Assembly (NCBI RefSeq): GCF_004795015.1
Contig: NZ_SSBI01000061.1
Location: 1 to 42,500, forward strand
From: Streptomyces sp. A1277
GTDB taxonomy: Bacteria; Actinomycetota; Actinomycetes; Streptomycetales; Streptomycetaceae
Direction: 5' to 3'
Length of the DNA: 42,500 bases
The translations under genes and the position numbers were made by a program. This document shows, in pieces, positions 32,217 through 40,596 of the stretch; positions within the stretch are counted from its first letter, which is position 1; each line of letters opens with the position of its first letter. A model generated the notes under the pieces. The model saw only the letters and a program-made list of their open reading frames with translations, did not search any database and had not been told where the DNA came from.

Positions 32217-33117
32217 AGCCGGTCGCCAGGCTCAGGGGGCCGAAGTACCGGGCCCGGTCCCCGTGCTGCCGCCCGCCGAGGACCATCTCCGTGGTCTCCG
32301 AGTGGGGCCGCAGCCCGCACGCCCCGACCCAGGCGAGCAGCTCCTCGTGGCGGGCATCGATGTCCACGCGCAGGGGCCGGTCCGTCGCCTCGGCCAGCGA
32401 GGACACGAGCAGCTTCGCCGTCGCGGTGTCCCTGGCGACCAGCGGCCCGACCGCGTGGTTGTCCCCGCTGGGCGAGAGCGCGGCGTACCCGATCAGCTCC
32501 CCGTTCGCCTCCGCCACCCGCAAGTGGGCGGCGAAGGTCGGGAACCGGGTCAGCAGATGGGTACGGTCGAGCCCGAAGACGTCCGAGTCCAGCTGCACCA
32601 TGGCCCGTAGATCACCGGCCGAAGCAGGCCGAACGAAGACGTCCGCACTGCCGGACGGCTTCGCGCCACCGGAAGCGGTGGAGCCGGATTCCGCGGTTGG
32701 CCGGAAATGCCCCTTCAGGCGGACCGTGCGCCCCACCGGAACGAACCCGAGGCCCTCGTAGAGCGGCCGCCCGGCCGAGGTCGCGTAGAGGCTGAGCGGG
32801 GTGCCCCCGGCCGCCTCGATCACCCTCTCCATCAGGTACCGGCCCACGCCCCGCCGGGCATGGCGGCCGGCGACCAGCAGCATGCCGACGGCCGCCAGCT
32901 CGGGGCCGTACGAGACCAGTACACAGCTCGCCATCAGGCCCTTGCTGTCCGGGTCGTCGATGCCGTAACCCGTGCCGGCGGCCAGTAGCAGCGTCCAGCG
33001 CTCCTCGTCGCGCGGCCAGCCGCGGTCCTCGCTGAGGTCGGCACAGGGGACCAAGTCGTCCCGGGTGAGGCGCCGGAGGGGCAGATCGGTCAGCGGGCGG
33101 GGCAGTGAGCTGGACAT
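32215..33117 (-). CDS. Two-domain GNAT acetyltransferase
   Basis: 300 residues. The first GNAT domain has the acetyl-CoA loop RHARRGVGRYLMERVIEAAGG and the terminal PLYEGLGFVPVGRT. A second, more degenerate GNAT half follows (DVFVRPASAGDLRAMVQLD; LRVAEANGELIGYAALSP). The domain pair resembles other streptomycete tandem GNAT proteins. The substrate is unknown. The ATG at 33117 is the first start of the family-like N-terminus. The next 303 bp upstream hold no gene but a parS and a 15-bp tandem repeat. Confidence 0.87.
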   Translation of the reverse strand: MSSSLPRPLTDLPLRRLTRDDLVPCADLSEDRGWPRDEERWTLLLAAGTGYGIDDPDSKGLMASCVLVSYGPELAAVGMLLVAGRHARRGVGRYLMERVIEAAGGTPLSLYATSAGRPLYEGLGFVPVGRTVRLKGHFRPTAESGSTASGGAKPSGSADVFVRPASAGDLRAMVQLDSDVFGLDRTHLLTRFPTFAAHLRVAEANGELIGYAALSPSGDNHAVGPLVARDTATAKLLVSSLAEATDRPLRVDIDARHEELLAWVGACGLRPHSETTEMVLGGRQHGDRARYFGPLSLATG

Positions 33118-33219
33118 ACGGGCCAGGCTGTCCGACCGGCGATCGCCCGTCCACCGCTTTACCGGATCTGGCCGAGACGCGCAGCCGAAAATCGCACCGG
33201 GTGTGGAGGCGACAGACCG

Positions 33220-33233
33220 GTTTCACGTGAAAC
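33220..33233. other. parS site
   Basis: Perfect GTTTCACGTGAAAC in the intergenic region before the tandem-GNAT gene. Unlike several others it is not part of a longer dyad, and a tandem repeat begins 32 bp to its right. Confidence 0.95.
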
Positions 33234-33265
33234 ATGGCCCCCCGGACCGGCGGTGCGGGAAGCGA

Positions 33266-33355
33266 CGGCTCACGAGCAGACGGCTCAGGAGCAGACAGTT
33301 CACGAGCAGACGGCTCAGGAGCAGACAGTTCGGCGGCAGATGGCTCAGGAGTAGA
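33266..33355. repeat. Six tandem copies of a 15-bp repeat
   Basis: Units read CGGCTCACGAGCAGA, CGGCTCAGGAGCAGA, CAGTTCACGAGCAGA, CGGCTCAGGAGCAGA, CAGTTCGGCGGCAGA, TGGCTCAGGAGTAGA, and then decay. Units 2 and 4 are identical, and the array partly alternates between two unit types (30-bp higher-order period). Both strands are open in a frame that reads the repeat as pentapeptides (for example GSGAD), but no gene start or family supports coding. Confidence 0.85.
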
Positions 33356-33420
33356 CAGTCCGGGAAGCAGACACCTCGGAAGCGGGCGGCTCGGGCGCAG
33401 GCCGAGGCCGAGCGGCCGCA

Positions 33421-33900
33421 TCACCCCAGATCGCGGGCGTGCAGGGCGCGGACCCCCTCGATGTTGCCGTCCAGGTAGTGCCGCAGCGACAGAGGCACGA
33501 GATGTACTGCGGCGATCCCGACCCGGCTGAACGGTACGCGTACGACGTCGTACTCCCCGCAGGGCTCGTTGACCTCGGGGCCGTGCCGCAGGGTCAGGTC
33601 CATGGAGTCGAGGCGGCAGACGAAGAAGTGCTGGACCTTGACGCCCTTCACCCCGCCCTCCTCGATGTGTTCCACGGTGTCGACGAAGCACGGCACCACA
33701 TCGGTGATCTTGGCGCCGAGTTCCTCGTCCACCTCACGGTGCAGGGCGTCGACGACGGTGGCGTCCTCGGGTTCGACCCCGCCGCCCGGCGTGACCCAGT
33801 ACGGATCCACTCCGGGCTTGGTGCGCTTGATGAGGATGAGGTCGTCGCCATCGAGCAGGATGGCGCGTGCGGTGCGCTTGACCACAGGACGTTCGGTCAT
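33421..33900 (-). CDS. Nudix hydrolase
   Basis: 159 residues. The Nudix box is recognisable as PGGGVEPEDATVVDALHRE followed by VDEELG (about residues 38-62). The REVDEELG metal-binding part is intact, while the segment between the glycines and R55 is slightly longer than the classic G-x5-E-x7-RE. These enzymes hydrolyse nucleoside-diphosphate-linked compounds; the substrate is not predictable. Conserved flanks are TARAILLDGDDLILIKRTKPG and YWVTPGGG. The ATG is at 33900. It stands 63 bp downstream of a LysR gene on the same strand. Confidence 0.9.
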   Translation of the reverse strand: MTERPVVKRTARAILLDGDDLILIKRTKPGVDPYWVTPGGGVEPEDATVVDALHREVDEELGAKITDVVPCFVDTVEHIEEGGVKGVKVQHFFVCRLDSMDLTLRHGPEVNEPCGEYDVVRVPFSRVGIAAVHLVPLSLRHYLDGNIEGVRALHARDLG

Positions 33901-33963
33901 GGCAAGAGCGTGGCCCGCGGGACCCGTTCTGAAACACCTCGGGGCTGCCGGACGTCCCTGAGG

Positions 33964-34860
33964 TCACCAGTCGGCCGCGGCACGCAGGAGCCACTCGTGC
34001 GCCCGGGCGAGATGCGGAAGCGCGAGCGTGCCGGTCCGCGCGGCCAGGAAGTAGGTGCGCAGGGGCGGGACCGGAGGGTCGAGGAGCGCCACCACCTCGC
34101 CCCGTTCCAGCGCCTCCTCGCACAGATAGCGCGGCAGCACGGCAAGCCCGGCACCCGCCGCCGCGCACTCCAGGACTGCCCGCAGATCCGGCACGATGAC
34201 GGCTCCGGCGGCCGCGGGCGGGCTGTCGAAGACCGCGGCCCAGTAGCGGGAGACGAACGGCAGGCTCTCGTGCACCTCGACCACGGGCAGCTGGTCCAGG
34301 ACCACGGGCCCGTTGCGCCGCAGCGTTCCCGGGCCCAGGCGTCCTGCCCAGCGCGGGGCGGCGATCAGGACGTGCTCCTCGTCGCAGAGGGGAGTGGCGG
34401 TGAGCAGCTCGCCGCGCGGCCGGGCCGTCACGACGGCCAGGTCGTGGTGGCCGGCGGCCAGGCCCTCCAGGGTCTCGTCCGTATCGGCGGAGAACGAGCC
34501 GCGCAGCGCGAGGCCCTGGGCGACCAGCGGGGTGAGCGCGGGCAGCACGCGCAGGGCGAGGAATTCCGGCGGTCCCGCCAGATGCAGTGTCCGTACCCGC
34601 GACTCCTCGTCCAGGTCGGTCTCGGTGATCTCGACGAGCGCGTCCAGATGGGGGGCGGCCCGGTGCGCGAGTTCGTCGCCGATCGTCGTCGGAGTCACCC
34701 CGCGGGCCCTGCGCAGGAAGAGCGGGCGGCCCAGTTGTCGTTCCAGGGTGCGGATCTGCGAGGTCACGGCGGGCTGCGAGAGGCCCAGCAGTGCGGCGGC
34801 GCGGGTGAAGGAGCCTGCTCGGTGCACGGTGACGAAGGTGCGCAGCAGCGCCAGATCCAC
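33964..34860 (-). CDS. LysR-family transcriptional regulator
   Basis: 298 residues. The N-terminal winged helix is clear (LALLRTFVTVHRAGSFTRAA, LGLSQPAVTSQIRTLE, RPLFLRRARGV), followed by the periplasmic-binding-protein-like effector domain. The inducer is unknown. The GTG start at 34860 is supported by AGGAGGG 3-4 nt upstream. It is followed on the same strand by the Nudix gene and preceded by a terminator after the PLP-enzyme gene. Its promoter region is AT-rich (34915-34935) and could hold a LysR operator, but I do not see a clear T-N11-A dyad. Confidence 0.92.
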   Translation of the reverse strand: MDLALLRTFVTVHRAGSFTRAAALLGLSQPAVTSQIRTLERQLGRPLFLRRARGVTPTTIGDELAHRAAPHLDALVEITETDLDEESRVRTLHLAGPPEFLALRVLPALTPLVAQGLALRGSFSADTDETLEGLAAGHHDLAVVTARPRGELLTATPLCDEEHVLIAAPRWAGRLGPGTLRRNGPVVLDQLPVVEVHESLPFVSRYWAAVFDSPPAAAGAVIVPDLRAVLECAAAGAGLAVLPRYLCEEALERGEVVALLDPPVPPLRTYFLAARTGTLALPHLARAHEWLLRAAADW

Positions 34861-35042
34861 GTCCCGTCCCTCCTGCCCTCACGCAGTGACGCATCCGAAT
34901 GGGACCCGGTCAACCATAAATATGTCGATAGGTCGCTGTCGCTACTGTGATTGGACACTGACGCAGAGTCAACTAGCCTTGTCGAGGCGGTTCTTCACGC
35001 GGCAAAGGCGGCAAAGGCGGCAATTGCCGACGCGCAGGGCCG

Positions 35043-35081
35043 GGGCGGTCCGAGCCACGAGGGGGGAGGCTCGGACCGCCC
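35043..35081 (-). terminator. Terminator of the PLP-enzyme gene
   Basis: GGGCGGTCCGAGCC (35043-35056) and GGCTCGGACCGCCC (35068-35081) form a perfect 14-bp stem with an 11-nt loop, 30 bp after the minus-strand gene's stop. Confidence 0.88.
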
Positions 35082-35110
35082 GTACCGCACCGCGGGACAG
35101 GGGCGGGCGG

Positions 35111-36241
35111 TCAGTTTCCGCCGGTGGCCGCGGTCAGCGCCTGCTCGACATCGGCCACCAGGTCGGCGGCGTTCTCGGCGCCGACGGAGAAGCGGATGAA
35201 CCCTTCCGGTACGGCGTCGCCGCCCCAGCGGGCCCGCCGCTCGGCGGTGGAGCGTACGCCGCCGAAACTGGTGGCGTCCTCCGCCAGGCGCAGGGCCGAC
35301 AGGAAGCGCTCCGCGGTCTCCCGGTCGGCCAGCACGAACGACACCACCGAGCCGAAGCGCCGCATCTGCCGCACCGCGTTCGCGTACGAGGGGTCGGTGG
35401 GCAGGCCCGGGTAGCGCAGCCCGGTCACGTCCGGGTGCTCGCTGAGCGCCTCGGCGAGAGCGAGGGCATTGGCGCACTGCCGCTCGCTCCGCAGGTCCAG
35501 CGTGGCCAGCGACCGGTGCGCGAGCCATGCCTCCATCGGGCCGGGGATCGCGCCGACGACCTTGCGCCAGCGCCGCACCCCGGCGGCGAGCTCGGCATCG
35601 CGGCAGGTCACATGGCCGAGCAGGAGGTCGCCGTGGCCGGTCATCCCCTTGGTGTCACTGGCCACCGAGAAGTCGGCGCCCAGCTCCAGCGGGCGCTGGC
35701 CGAGCGGGGTGGCGAGGGTGTTGTCGACGGCCACCAGCGTGGAGCCGGCGTGCGCGGCCTCGACGAGCCGCCGCACGTCGCAGACGTCGAGCCCCGGGTT
35801 GGAGGGCGTCTCGAGCCACAGGAGCTTCGCCCCCTCCAGCGCGGCCAGCTGCGCGTCGCCTCCGGTCGGGGCGGTCCGCACCTCGACTCCGTACGCCTCC
35901 AGCTGCGCCCGGAGCAGGGGAAGCGCCTGGTAGCCGTCGTCGGGCAGGACGACGGCGTCGCCGCTGCGCGCCTGGGACAGCAGGACGGCCGAGATCGCGG
36001 CCATGCCGGAGGCGAAGACCGTGGTCTCCACGCTCTCCCCCGGCGCTTCGAGCTCCCCGATGGCGCGTTCGAGACGGGTCCAGGTCGGGTTGGTGTCCCG
36101 GCCGTAGGTGTAGGGGCCGGTCGGTTCGCCGGACAGGTGGTAGTGCGCGGCGAAGACCGGGCCGGGGAGGGTGGGCTCGTACTGCTGCGGTTCCGGCAGG
36201 CCGGCTCGTACCGCCCGCGTTCCCTCGCCCATGGTGCTCAT
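35111..36241 (-). CDS. Cys/Met-metabolism PLP enzyme (cystathionine gamma-lyase/synthase type)
   Basis: 376 residues of the trans-sulfuration family (PF01053). The PLP lysine is K198 in SVASDTKGMTGHGD. Other conserved blocks are YTYGRDTNPTWTRLERAIGELE, VFASGMAAISAV, LWLETPSNPGLDV and VAVDNTLATPLGQRPLELGAD. Whether it is a lyase or synthase cannot be decided from this; annotations in Streptomyces vary between the two. The ATG at 36241 has GAGGA 6 nt upstream; the longer frame beyond is not family-like. Transcribed away from the cupin gene; a holin-like membrane protein gene lies directly upstream on the same strand. Confidence 0.88.
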   Translation of the reverse strand: MSTMGEGTRAVRAGLPEPQQYEPTLPGPVFAAHYHLSGEPTGPYTYGRDTNPTWTRLERAIGELEAPGESVETTVFASGMAAISAVLLSQARSGDAVVLPDDGYQALPLLRAQLEAYGVEVRTAPTGGDAQLAALEGAKLLWLETPSNPGLDVCDVRRLVEAAHAGSTLVAVDNTLATPLGQRPLELGADFSVASDTKGMTGHGDLLLGHVTCRDAELAAGVRRWRKVVGAIPGPMEAWLAHRSLATLDLRSERQCANALALAEALSEHPDVTGLRYPGLPTDPSYANAVRQMRRFGSVVSFVLADRETAERFLSALRLAEDATSFGGVRSTAERRARWGGDAVPEGFIRFSVGAENAADLVADVEQALTAATGGN

Positions 36242-36308
36242 ACCTCGTCCTCGCTTCTCTCCCCGGCCGGTCACCGGTCCTGCCCGCACTTTCGCAGGTG
36301 GTCGTCGA

Positions 36309-36686
36309 TCAGTCTTCGTCGGGCAGGACGACGTTCAGCGCCCAGGACACGATCGAGACGATCAGGCCGCCGAGGACGGCGGTCCAGAAGCCGTGGACGT
36401 GGAAGCTCAGATCGAACACGTCGGCCAGCCACGAGGTGAGCAGCAGCATCAGCGCGTTCACCACGAGGGTGATCAGCCCCAGCGTGAGGATGAAGAGGGG
36501 CAGGGTGAGCAGCTTCACCACGGGCTTGACCACGGAGTTGACCAGGCCGAAGATCAGCGCGACCAGGATCAGGGTCAGGGCCTTGCGGCCGGTGCTGCCG
36601 CCGGTCAGCGTGATGTCCTGGAGCAGCCAGATGGCCACGGCCAGCGCACCCGCGTTGGCGATCGTCTTGACTACGAAATTCTTCAT
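36309..36686 (-). CDS. Four-helix membrane protein, phage-holin-4_2 family
   Basis: 125 residues, nearly all membrane: helices near IANAGALAVAIWLLQDI, ALTLILVALIFGLVNSVV, LLTLPLFILTLGLITLVVNALMLLL (about residues 60-84), and GFWTAVLGGLIVSIVSWALNVV. PF04020 proteins are widespread chromosomal membrane proteins and the family name does not imply a phage. Function is unknown. The ATG at 36686 begins the family N-terminus (MKNFVVKTIANAGAL). It lies 67 bp upstream of the PLP-enzyme gene on the same strand. Confidence 0.85.
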   Translation of the reverse strand: MKNFVVKTIANAGALAVAIWLLQDITLTGGSTGRKALTLILVALIFGLVNSVVKPVVKLLTLPLFILTLGLITLVVNALMLLLTSWLADVFDLSFHVHGFWTAVLGGLIVSIVSWALNVVLPDED

Positions 36687-36754
36687 GTGTCTGATCGTGG
36701 CAGACATGATCGGTGGCGGACACCGGCTGGACAGAGGCAAGGGGCGGACGGGCC

Positions 36755-37072
36755 ATGAAGGCATTCAGGCTGGACGAACTGGAGGCGGAACGGGCCGCCA
36801 ACGACGGTGCGTACCTGCAGTTCCTTCGCGAGCGGAACATGTCGGTCGGCCTGTACGCCCTGAACGCCGGCGAGCTCGACCCGCAGCAACCGCACGGCCA
36901 GGACGAGGTCTACTTCGTGGTCAGCGGGCGCGCGTCGATCACCGTCGGCATGGAAACGACGCAGGTGGGGAGAGGGAGTGTGGTGTACGTACCCGCCGGC
37001 ACCGCCCACAAGTTCCACCACATCACCGAGGATCTGCGCGTGATGGTGGTCTTCTCACCGCCCGAGGGCTGA
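36755..37072 (+). CDS. Small cupin-domain protein
   Basis: 105 residues, one cupin barrel. Motif 1 is represented by QQPHGQDEVYFVVSGRASI and motif 2 by GSVVYVPAGTAHKFHHI, giving His/Glu/His candidates for a metal site. Substrate and role are unknown; single cupins of this type are often stress- or metabolite-related. The ATG at 36755 (MKAFRLDELEAERAA) is the natural domain start, with AAGGGGCGG upstream. It is divergent from the holin-4_2-like gene with about 70 bp between them. Confidence 0.87.
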   Translation: MKAFRLDELEAERAANDGAYLQFLRERNMSVGLYALNAGELDPQQPHGQDEVYFVVSGRASITVGMETTQVGRGSVVYVPAGTAHKFHHITEDLRVMVVFSPPEG

Positions 37073-37222
37073 CCCCTCGGAGGCCGTTCTCCCGCCGACC
37101 GGTCCTCGTCCCGGGGTTCCCTAGGGGATCGATCAGGGGAGTTCAAGGGCTTCCCGGGCCCCGGGGGCCACCCTTTCGCCTCTAGCATCGGAGCAGGAAC
37201 TCACAGAGACGAGGTAAGGACG

Positions 37223-37435
37223 ATGGCCGTGCGGGAGATATTCGCTGGTATGCCCTGGTGGGTGAAGTGGATCGCGGTGCCCGTGATCGCGATCGTCGTG
37301 TTCGGCGGGCTGATCGTCAGCCTGGTCACGTTCGTGGTCGGACTGCTCTTCAAGATCCTGATCTTCGTGATCCTGGTCGGCGGCCTGGTCTTCCTCGTGC
37401 GGAAGTTCATGTCGTCCTCCGGCAACGGATGGTGA
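37223..37435 (+). CDS. DUF5326-family small membrane protein
   Basis: 70 residues: a short cytoplasmic start (MAVREIFAGMPWWVKW), two closely spaced hydrophobic helices (IAVPVIAIVVFGGLIVSLVTF and LFKILIFVILVGGLVFLV), and a Ser/Gly tail. It is a conserved streptomycete protein of unknown function. The ATG follows AAGGA in GAGGTAAGGACG. The 241 bp after it contain an imperfect 18-bp palindrome (37455-37472) and presumably the ssgR promoter. Confidence 0.85.
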   Translation: MAVREIFAGMPWWVKWIAVPVIAIVVFGGLIVSLVTFVVGLLFKILIFVILVGGLVFLVRKFMSSSGNGW

Positions 37436-37676
37436 CCGTACGCCCGACGGGCGATTAGCCCAGCTGAGCTAAGGGAAAGGCGAATCGGCCCCCGGTCACC
37501 AGGCTGCCGATACAGTGACAGTTCGCTGTCGCCGCCTGGGAAAAGCGCCGTTAGTCACCACCCTGACCAGCGGTTTGTACGGGATCCGGCCCCCGGACCC
37601 CCAGGTCCGCGGCAGACCTGTGGGGGAGGCCCCCACGGGCGGGCTGACCGCCCGTCACCACGCCTGGGGGTGACCG

Positions 37677-38447
37677 TTGACCACGGCATCGAGTAGGGCT
37701 GTTCCGACGCTGATCGGGTCGGTGCAGCGGGCGCTGAGACTGCTGGAGGCCGTGGGTACCCATCGCGACGGGGCCCCGGCCAAACAGCTCGCGAGGGAAG
37801 CGGGGCTTCCCCTTCCCACCGCCTACCACCTGCTGCGGACCCTGACCTACGAGGGATATCTGCGCCGGGAGAACGGCGTCTTCCTCTTCGGTGCGGCCGC
37901 GGAACGCCTGGTGGGCGACGGCGCCCTGCCGAACCGTCGCAGCACCGTGGTCCAGTCGCTGGGCCGCTGGCGGGACGTCGTGGGAGCTCCCGTCTACTGC
38001 GCCATCTACCGCGAGGGCGAGATCGAGCTCCTCGCGGTGGCGGACACCCCCGAGGTACCGGCGGTCGACGAGTGGGCCGCCTTCCGGGAGACCGGCCACG
38101 CGCACGCGATCGGCCAGTGCCTGCTGAGCCGGCTGGACGAGCGGGCCCGCGAGGACCATCTGGACCGGCATCCGGTCCGTCCGCTGACCCGGTACTCCGT
38201 GCGCGACCGTGCGACCTTCCTCGCCCGGCTGCGGTCGCTGGAGCATACGGAACCGGTCATCGAACGTCAGGAGTACGCCCTCGGGACGGTCTGTGCGGCG
38301 ATCCCGATCACGGCCGGATTCACCGCTGCCGCGATGGCCATTTCGGTACCTGTCGACCAGGAAGAACGGTTGCTCCCCGCAGTCGAACGACTACGCGGTG
38401 AAGTGGCCAGCCTCTTGCGCTCGTTCGTGTTCTCTATCAGTATCTGA
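37677..38447 (+). CDS. ssgR: IclR-family regulator SsgR
   Basis: 256 residues. The N-terminal IclR winged helix (SVQRALRLLEAVGTHRDGAPAKQLAREAGLPLPTAYHLLRTL, residues about 14-56) is followed by the GAF-like effector domain (GAPVYCAIYREGEIELLAV). In Streptomyces SsgR activates ssgA, the next gene here, at the onset of sporulation. That neighbour relation is the basis for the name. The start is TTG at 37677, the only in-frame start after a stop at 37671, with GGGGGTG 4 nt upstream. Confidence 0.9.
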   Translation: MTTASSRAVPTLIGSVQRALRLLEAVGTHRDGAPAKQLAREAGLPLPTAYHLLRTLTYEGYLRRENGVFLFGAAAERLVGDGALPNRRSTVVQSLGRWRDVVGAPVYCAIYREGEIELLAVADTPEVPAVDEWAAFRETGHAHAIGQCLLSRLDERAREDHLDRHPVRPLTRYSVRDRATFLARLRSLEHTEPVIERQEYALGTVCAAIPITAGFTAAAMAISVPVDQEERLLPAVERLRGEVASLLRSFVFSISI

Positions 38448-38548
38448 AAAATCACTCCTTGTGATCTGCTATCGCGTGCACCACGATGGCGTCAATAGGG
38501 CCATGGGGGATCATTCCTGGCCAGATTCATCTACTGCGGGGTTGAACG

Positions 38549-38986
38549 ATGCGCGAGTCGGTTCAAGCTGAGGTCATGATGAGCTTCCTCGTCTCCGAGG
38601 AGCTCTCATTCCGTATCCCGGTGGAGCTCCGGTACGAAGTGTGCGATCCGTACGCGATCCGGATGACCTTCCATCTGCCCGGCGACGCCCCCGTCACCTG
38701 GGCCTTCGGCCGTGAGCTGCTGCTCGACGGCCTCAACAGCCCCAGCGGTGACGGCGATGTACACATCGGGCCGACCGAGCCCGAAGGGTTGTCAGATGTC
38801 CACATCCGGTTGCAGGTGGGCGCCGACCGTGCGCTCTTCAGGGCGGGCACGGCGCCCCTGGTCGCCTTCCTCGACCGCACGGACAAGCTGGTGCCGCTCG
38901 GGCAGGAGTGCACACTGGGTGACTTCGACGGCAATTTGGAGGAGGCGCTGGGGCGCATTCTGGCCGAAGAGCAGAACGCCGGCTGA
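38549..38986 (+). CDS. ssgA: Sporulation and cell-division protein SsgA
   Basis: 145 residues from ATG 38549, or 135 from ATG 38579. SsgA-like proteins occur only in morphologically complex actinobacteria. SsgA acts before FtsZ-ring placement, recruiting SsgB in sporulation septation. The sequence is full length: FLVSEELSFRIPVELRYEV, DPYAIRMTFHLPGDAPVTWAFGRELLLDGL and PLVAFLDRTDKLVPLG are strongly conserved. The start is uncertain. GGGG lies 7 nt before 38549, while GAGG lies 5 nt before 38579; a 145-residue form fits the length reported for S. griseus SsgA. It sits 101 bp after ssgR. Confidence 0.93.
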   Translation: MRESVQAEVMMSFLVSEELSFRIPVELRYEVCDPYAIRMTFHLPGDAPVTWAFGRELLLDGLNSPSGDGDVHIGPTEPEGLSDVHIRLQVGADRALFRAGTAPLVAFLDRTDKLVPLGQECTLGDFDGNLEEALGRILAEEQNAG

Positions 38987-39065
38987 AGGAGACCGTGTCC
39001 TCGGACCTCTCATGACACTCGAACACGACACCTGCCGAACGGGTGAATCACGCTCCGTGTTCCGG

Positions 39066-40400
39066 TCAGGGCTTCACCCGTCGCCGCCGGCCCCTGCCGC
39101 TCCGCACGGGTGCCGAAGCTCCGGCTTCCGCGCCGACCCCCGTGCGGTCCGCGGAGACGACCAGCGCCGCGAGCGCGGTCGTCACGGGTACGGAGGCGAC
39201 CAGTCCGATCGAGCCGACCAGCGTGCGCACGATCTCCTCCGCCACCAGCTCGCTGTTGGCGACCGTACCCACGCTGCTCTGCGCGACCGAGAACAGCAGC
39301 AGGAGGGGGAGCGCGGCGCCCGCATAGGCGAGCACCAGGGTGTTGACCACCGAGGCGATGTGATCGCGTCCGATTCTGATCCCTGCCCGGTAGAGCTGCT
39401 TCGCACTCATGGTGGGATTGGCCTGGCGCAGTTCCCAGACGGCCGACGTCTGGGTCACCGTCACGTCGTCGAGCACGCCCAGGGAACCGATGATGACGCC
39501 GGCCAGCAGCAGGCCGCTCATGTCGATGTGCGGATACAGGCCGTGGATGAGGCCGGTGTTGTCGTCGGTGTTCCCGCTCAGGCTCGCCCAGCCGATGAAC
39601 AGCGAGCCGAGCAGCCCGATCAGCAGCAGTGAGATCAGGGTGCCGATGACGGCGACGGAGGTGCGGGCGGTCGGACCGTGGCAGATGTAGAGCGCGGCCA
39701 GCATGATCGCGCCGGCCCCGACGACCGCCACCAGCAGCGGATTCGAGCCCTGCAGGATGGCCGGCAGAATGAACAGGGTCAGCACGGCGAACGACAGGGC
39801 GAGCGCCACCAGCGCCATCACCCCGCGCATCCTGCCCACGAGCACCACCGCGAGGGCGAAGATCCCCGCCAGCAGCACCAGGGGGAACTCCCGGTTCACG
39901 TCCGTCACGGAGTACTGGAGGTCATGGGGTGCGTCGGGGGCGTACGCCACCACCACCCCCTGGCCCTCCCCGAGCTGTCGCGGGGCGTCCGGCTGGACGA
40001 CCTCGACGAATCTGCGTCCCCGGTCCGGGCCGCCGGTGACCTCGACGGTGGCCTTCTCGCAGAGGCTGTCGCCGGTGGGCTGCTCGCCGGTGGGCGGGGT
40101 GGTCTCGCCGCTGACGGGGAGCTGGGCGGCGTTCACGTCCTTGCAGTCGACCTTGACGACACTCACCACCTTCCCCTGCTGGGTCTGCCGGTCGAAGCCG
40201 ACACCGGTCCGTTCGTGCGCCGGCGCACCACCCGGCCAGAGCGCCACGAGACCGACGAGCACGGCGGCCGCGAAGGGGATCAGCACGGCGGCGATCACCT
40301 TGCGCAGGTGGGCGGAGACGGGCGCGGCGGGGCCATGACTGTGCGTATGGGCGTGCTGCTGATGACCCTGCGGTTCTGAGTCGCGATGAGGGGGCGTCAC
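39066..40400 (-). CDS. YibE/F-family membrane protein
   Basis: 444 residues. A His-rich cytoplasmic start (HQQHAHTHSHG) and a first helix lead to an extracytoplasmic domain of about 120 residues. Then come some seven hydrophobic helices of the YibE/F family (PF07907), with the conserved block GVLDDVTVTQTSAVWELR and ANPTMSAKQLYRAGIRIGRDHIASVVNTL. Function is not established. The start is taken as GTG 40400, which leaves the thiC leader free; no strong ribosome-binding site was seen. It is divergent from thiC. 39000-39065 holds nothing that I recognise. Confidence 0.85.
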   Translation of the reverse strand: MTPPHRDSEPQGHQQHAHTHSHGPAAPVSAHLRKVIAAVLIPFAAAVLVGLVALWPGGAPAHERTGVGFDRQTQQGKVVSVVKVDCKDVNAAQLPVSGETTPPTGEQPTGDSLCEKATVEVTGGPDRGRRFVEVVQPDAPRQLGEGQGVVVAYAPDAPHDLQYSVTDVNREFPLVLLAGIFALAVVLVGRMRGVMALVALALSFAVLTLFILPAILQGSNPLLVAVVGAGAIMLAALYICHGPTARTSVAVIGTLISLLLIGLLGSLFIGWASLSGNTDDNTGLIHGLYPHIDMSGLLLAGVIIGSLGVLDDVTVTQTSAVWELRQANPTMSAKQLYRAGIRIGRDHIASVVNTLVLAYAGAALPLLLLFSVAQSSVGTVANSELVAEEIVRTLVGSIGLVASVPVTTALAALVVSADRTGVGAEAGASAPVRSGRGRRRRVKP

Positions 40401-40477
40401 CGGCCGATCATCGCAAGAAGAAAGAGGCCCCCTGTTCAGGTCGCCCTGACGACCGCTAGCGTGGTGGCACCTTTGCA

Positions 40478-40590
40478 CACGCGGGAGCTCGGAGCACCGG
40501 GCTGAGAGGGCGCTGACCGCCGTACGACCGTACGGGAGACGCTGCGCCGACCGCCGAACCTGTTACCGGGTAATGCCGGCGTAGGGAGTA
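40478..40590 (+). ncRNA. TPP riboswitch (thi box) controlling thiC
   Basis: The aptamer signatures are present in order: GGGCTGAGAGGGCGCTGACC (40498-40517) and CCGAACCTGTTACCGGGTAA (40554-40573), with the closing GCCGGCGTAGGGAG near 40576-40588. The thiC ribosome-binding sequence AGGGAG (40583-40588) lies in the 3' aptamer strand, so ligand binding would hide it and block translation. There is no space for a separate terminator before the ATG at 40597. A possible promoter is TTCAGG (40435), 16 bp, TAGCGT (40457). Confidence 0.92.
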
Positions 40591-40596
40591 GGTCTC

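Noticed and set aside
33234..33530. Pentapeptide-repeat protein encoded by the 15-bp tandem repeat
   Set aside because: The units have the G-S-G-A-D type, not the A(D/N)LXX pentapeptide fold; no start signal, and the frame continues antisense to the Nudix gene.
34951..35199. Plus-strand 82-codon frame between the LysR and PLP-enzyme genes
   Set aside because: It lacks a ribosome-binding site, runs through the terminator stem at 35043-35081 and into the 3' end of the opposite gene, and ends in Arg-rich low complexity.
36309..36686. Prophage holin
   Set aside because: PF04020 proteins are common chromosomal membrane proteins and no other phage gene is nearby.
37445..37500. tRNA-like sequence (TTAGCCCAGCTGAGCTAA resembles a D-arm)
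   Set aside because: No acceptor stem, anticodon arm or T-arm (GTTCRA) can be completed; it is an imperfect palindrome.
39001..39327. Plus-strand frame after ssgA
   Set aside because: It overlaps the conserved YibE/F gene antisense and has no family-like sequence.
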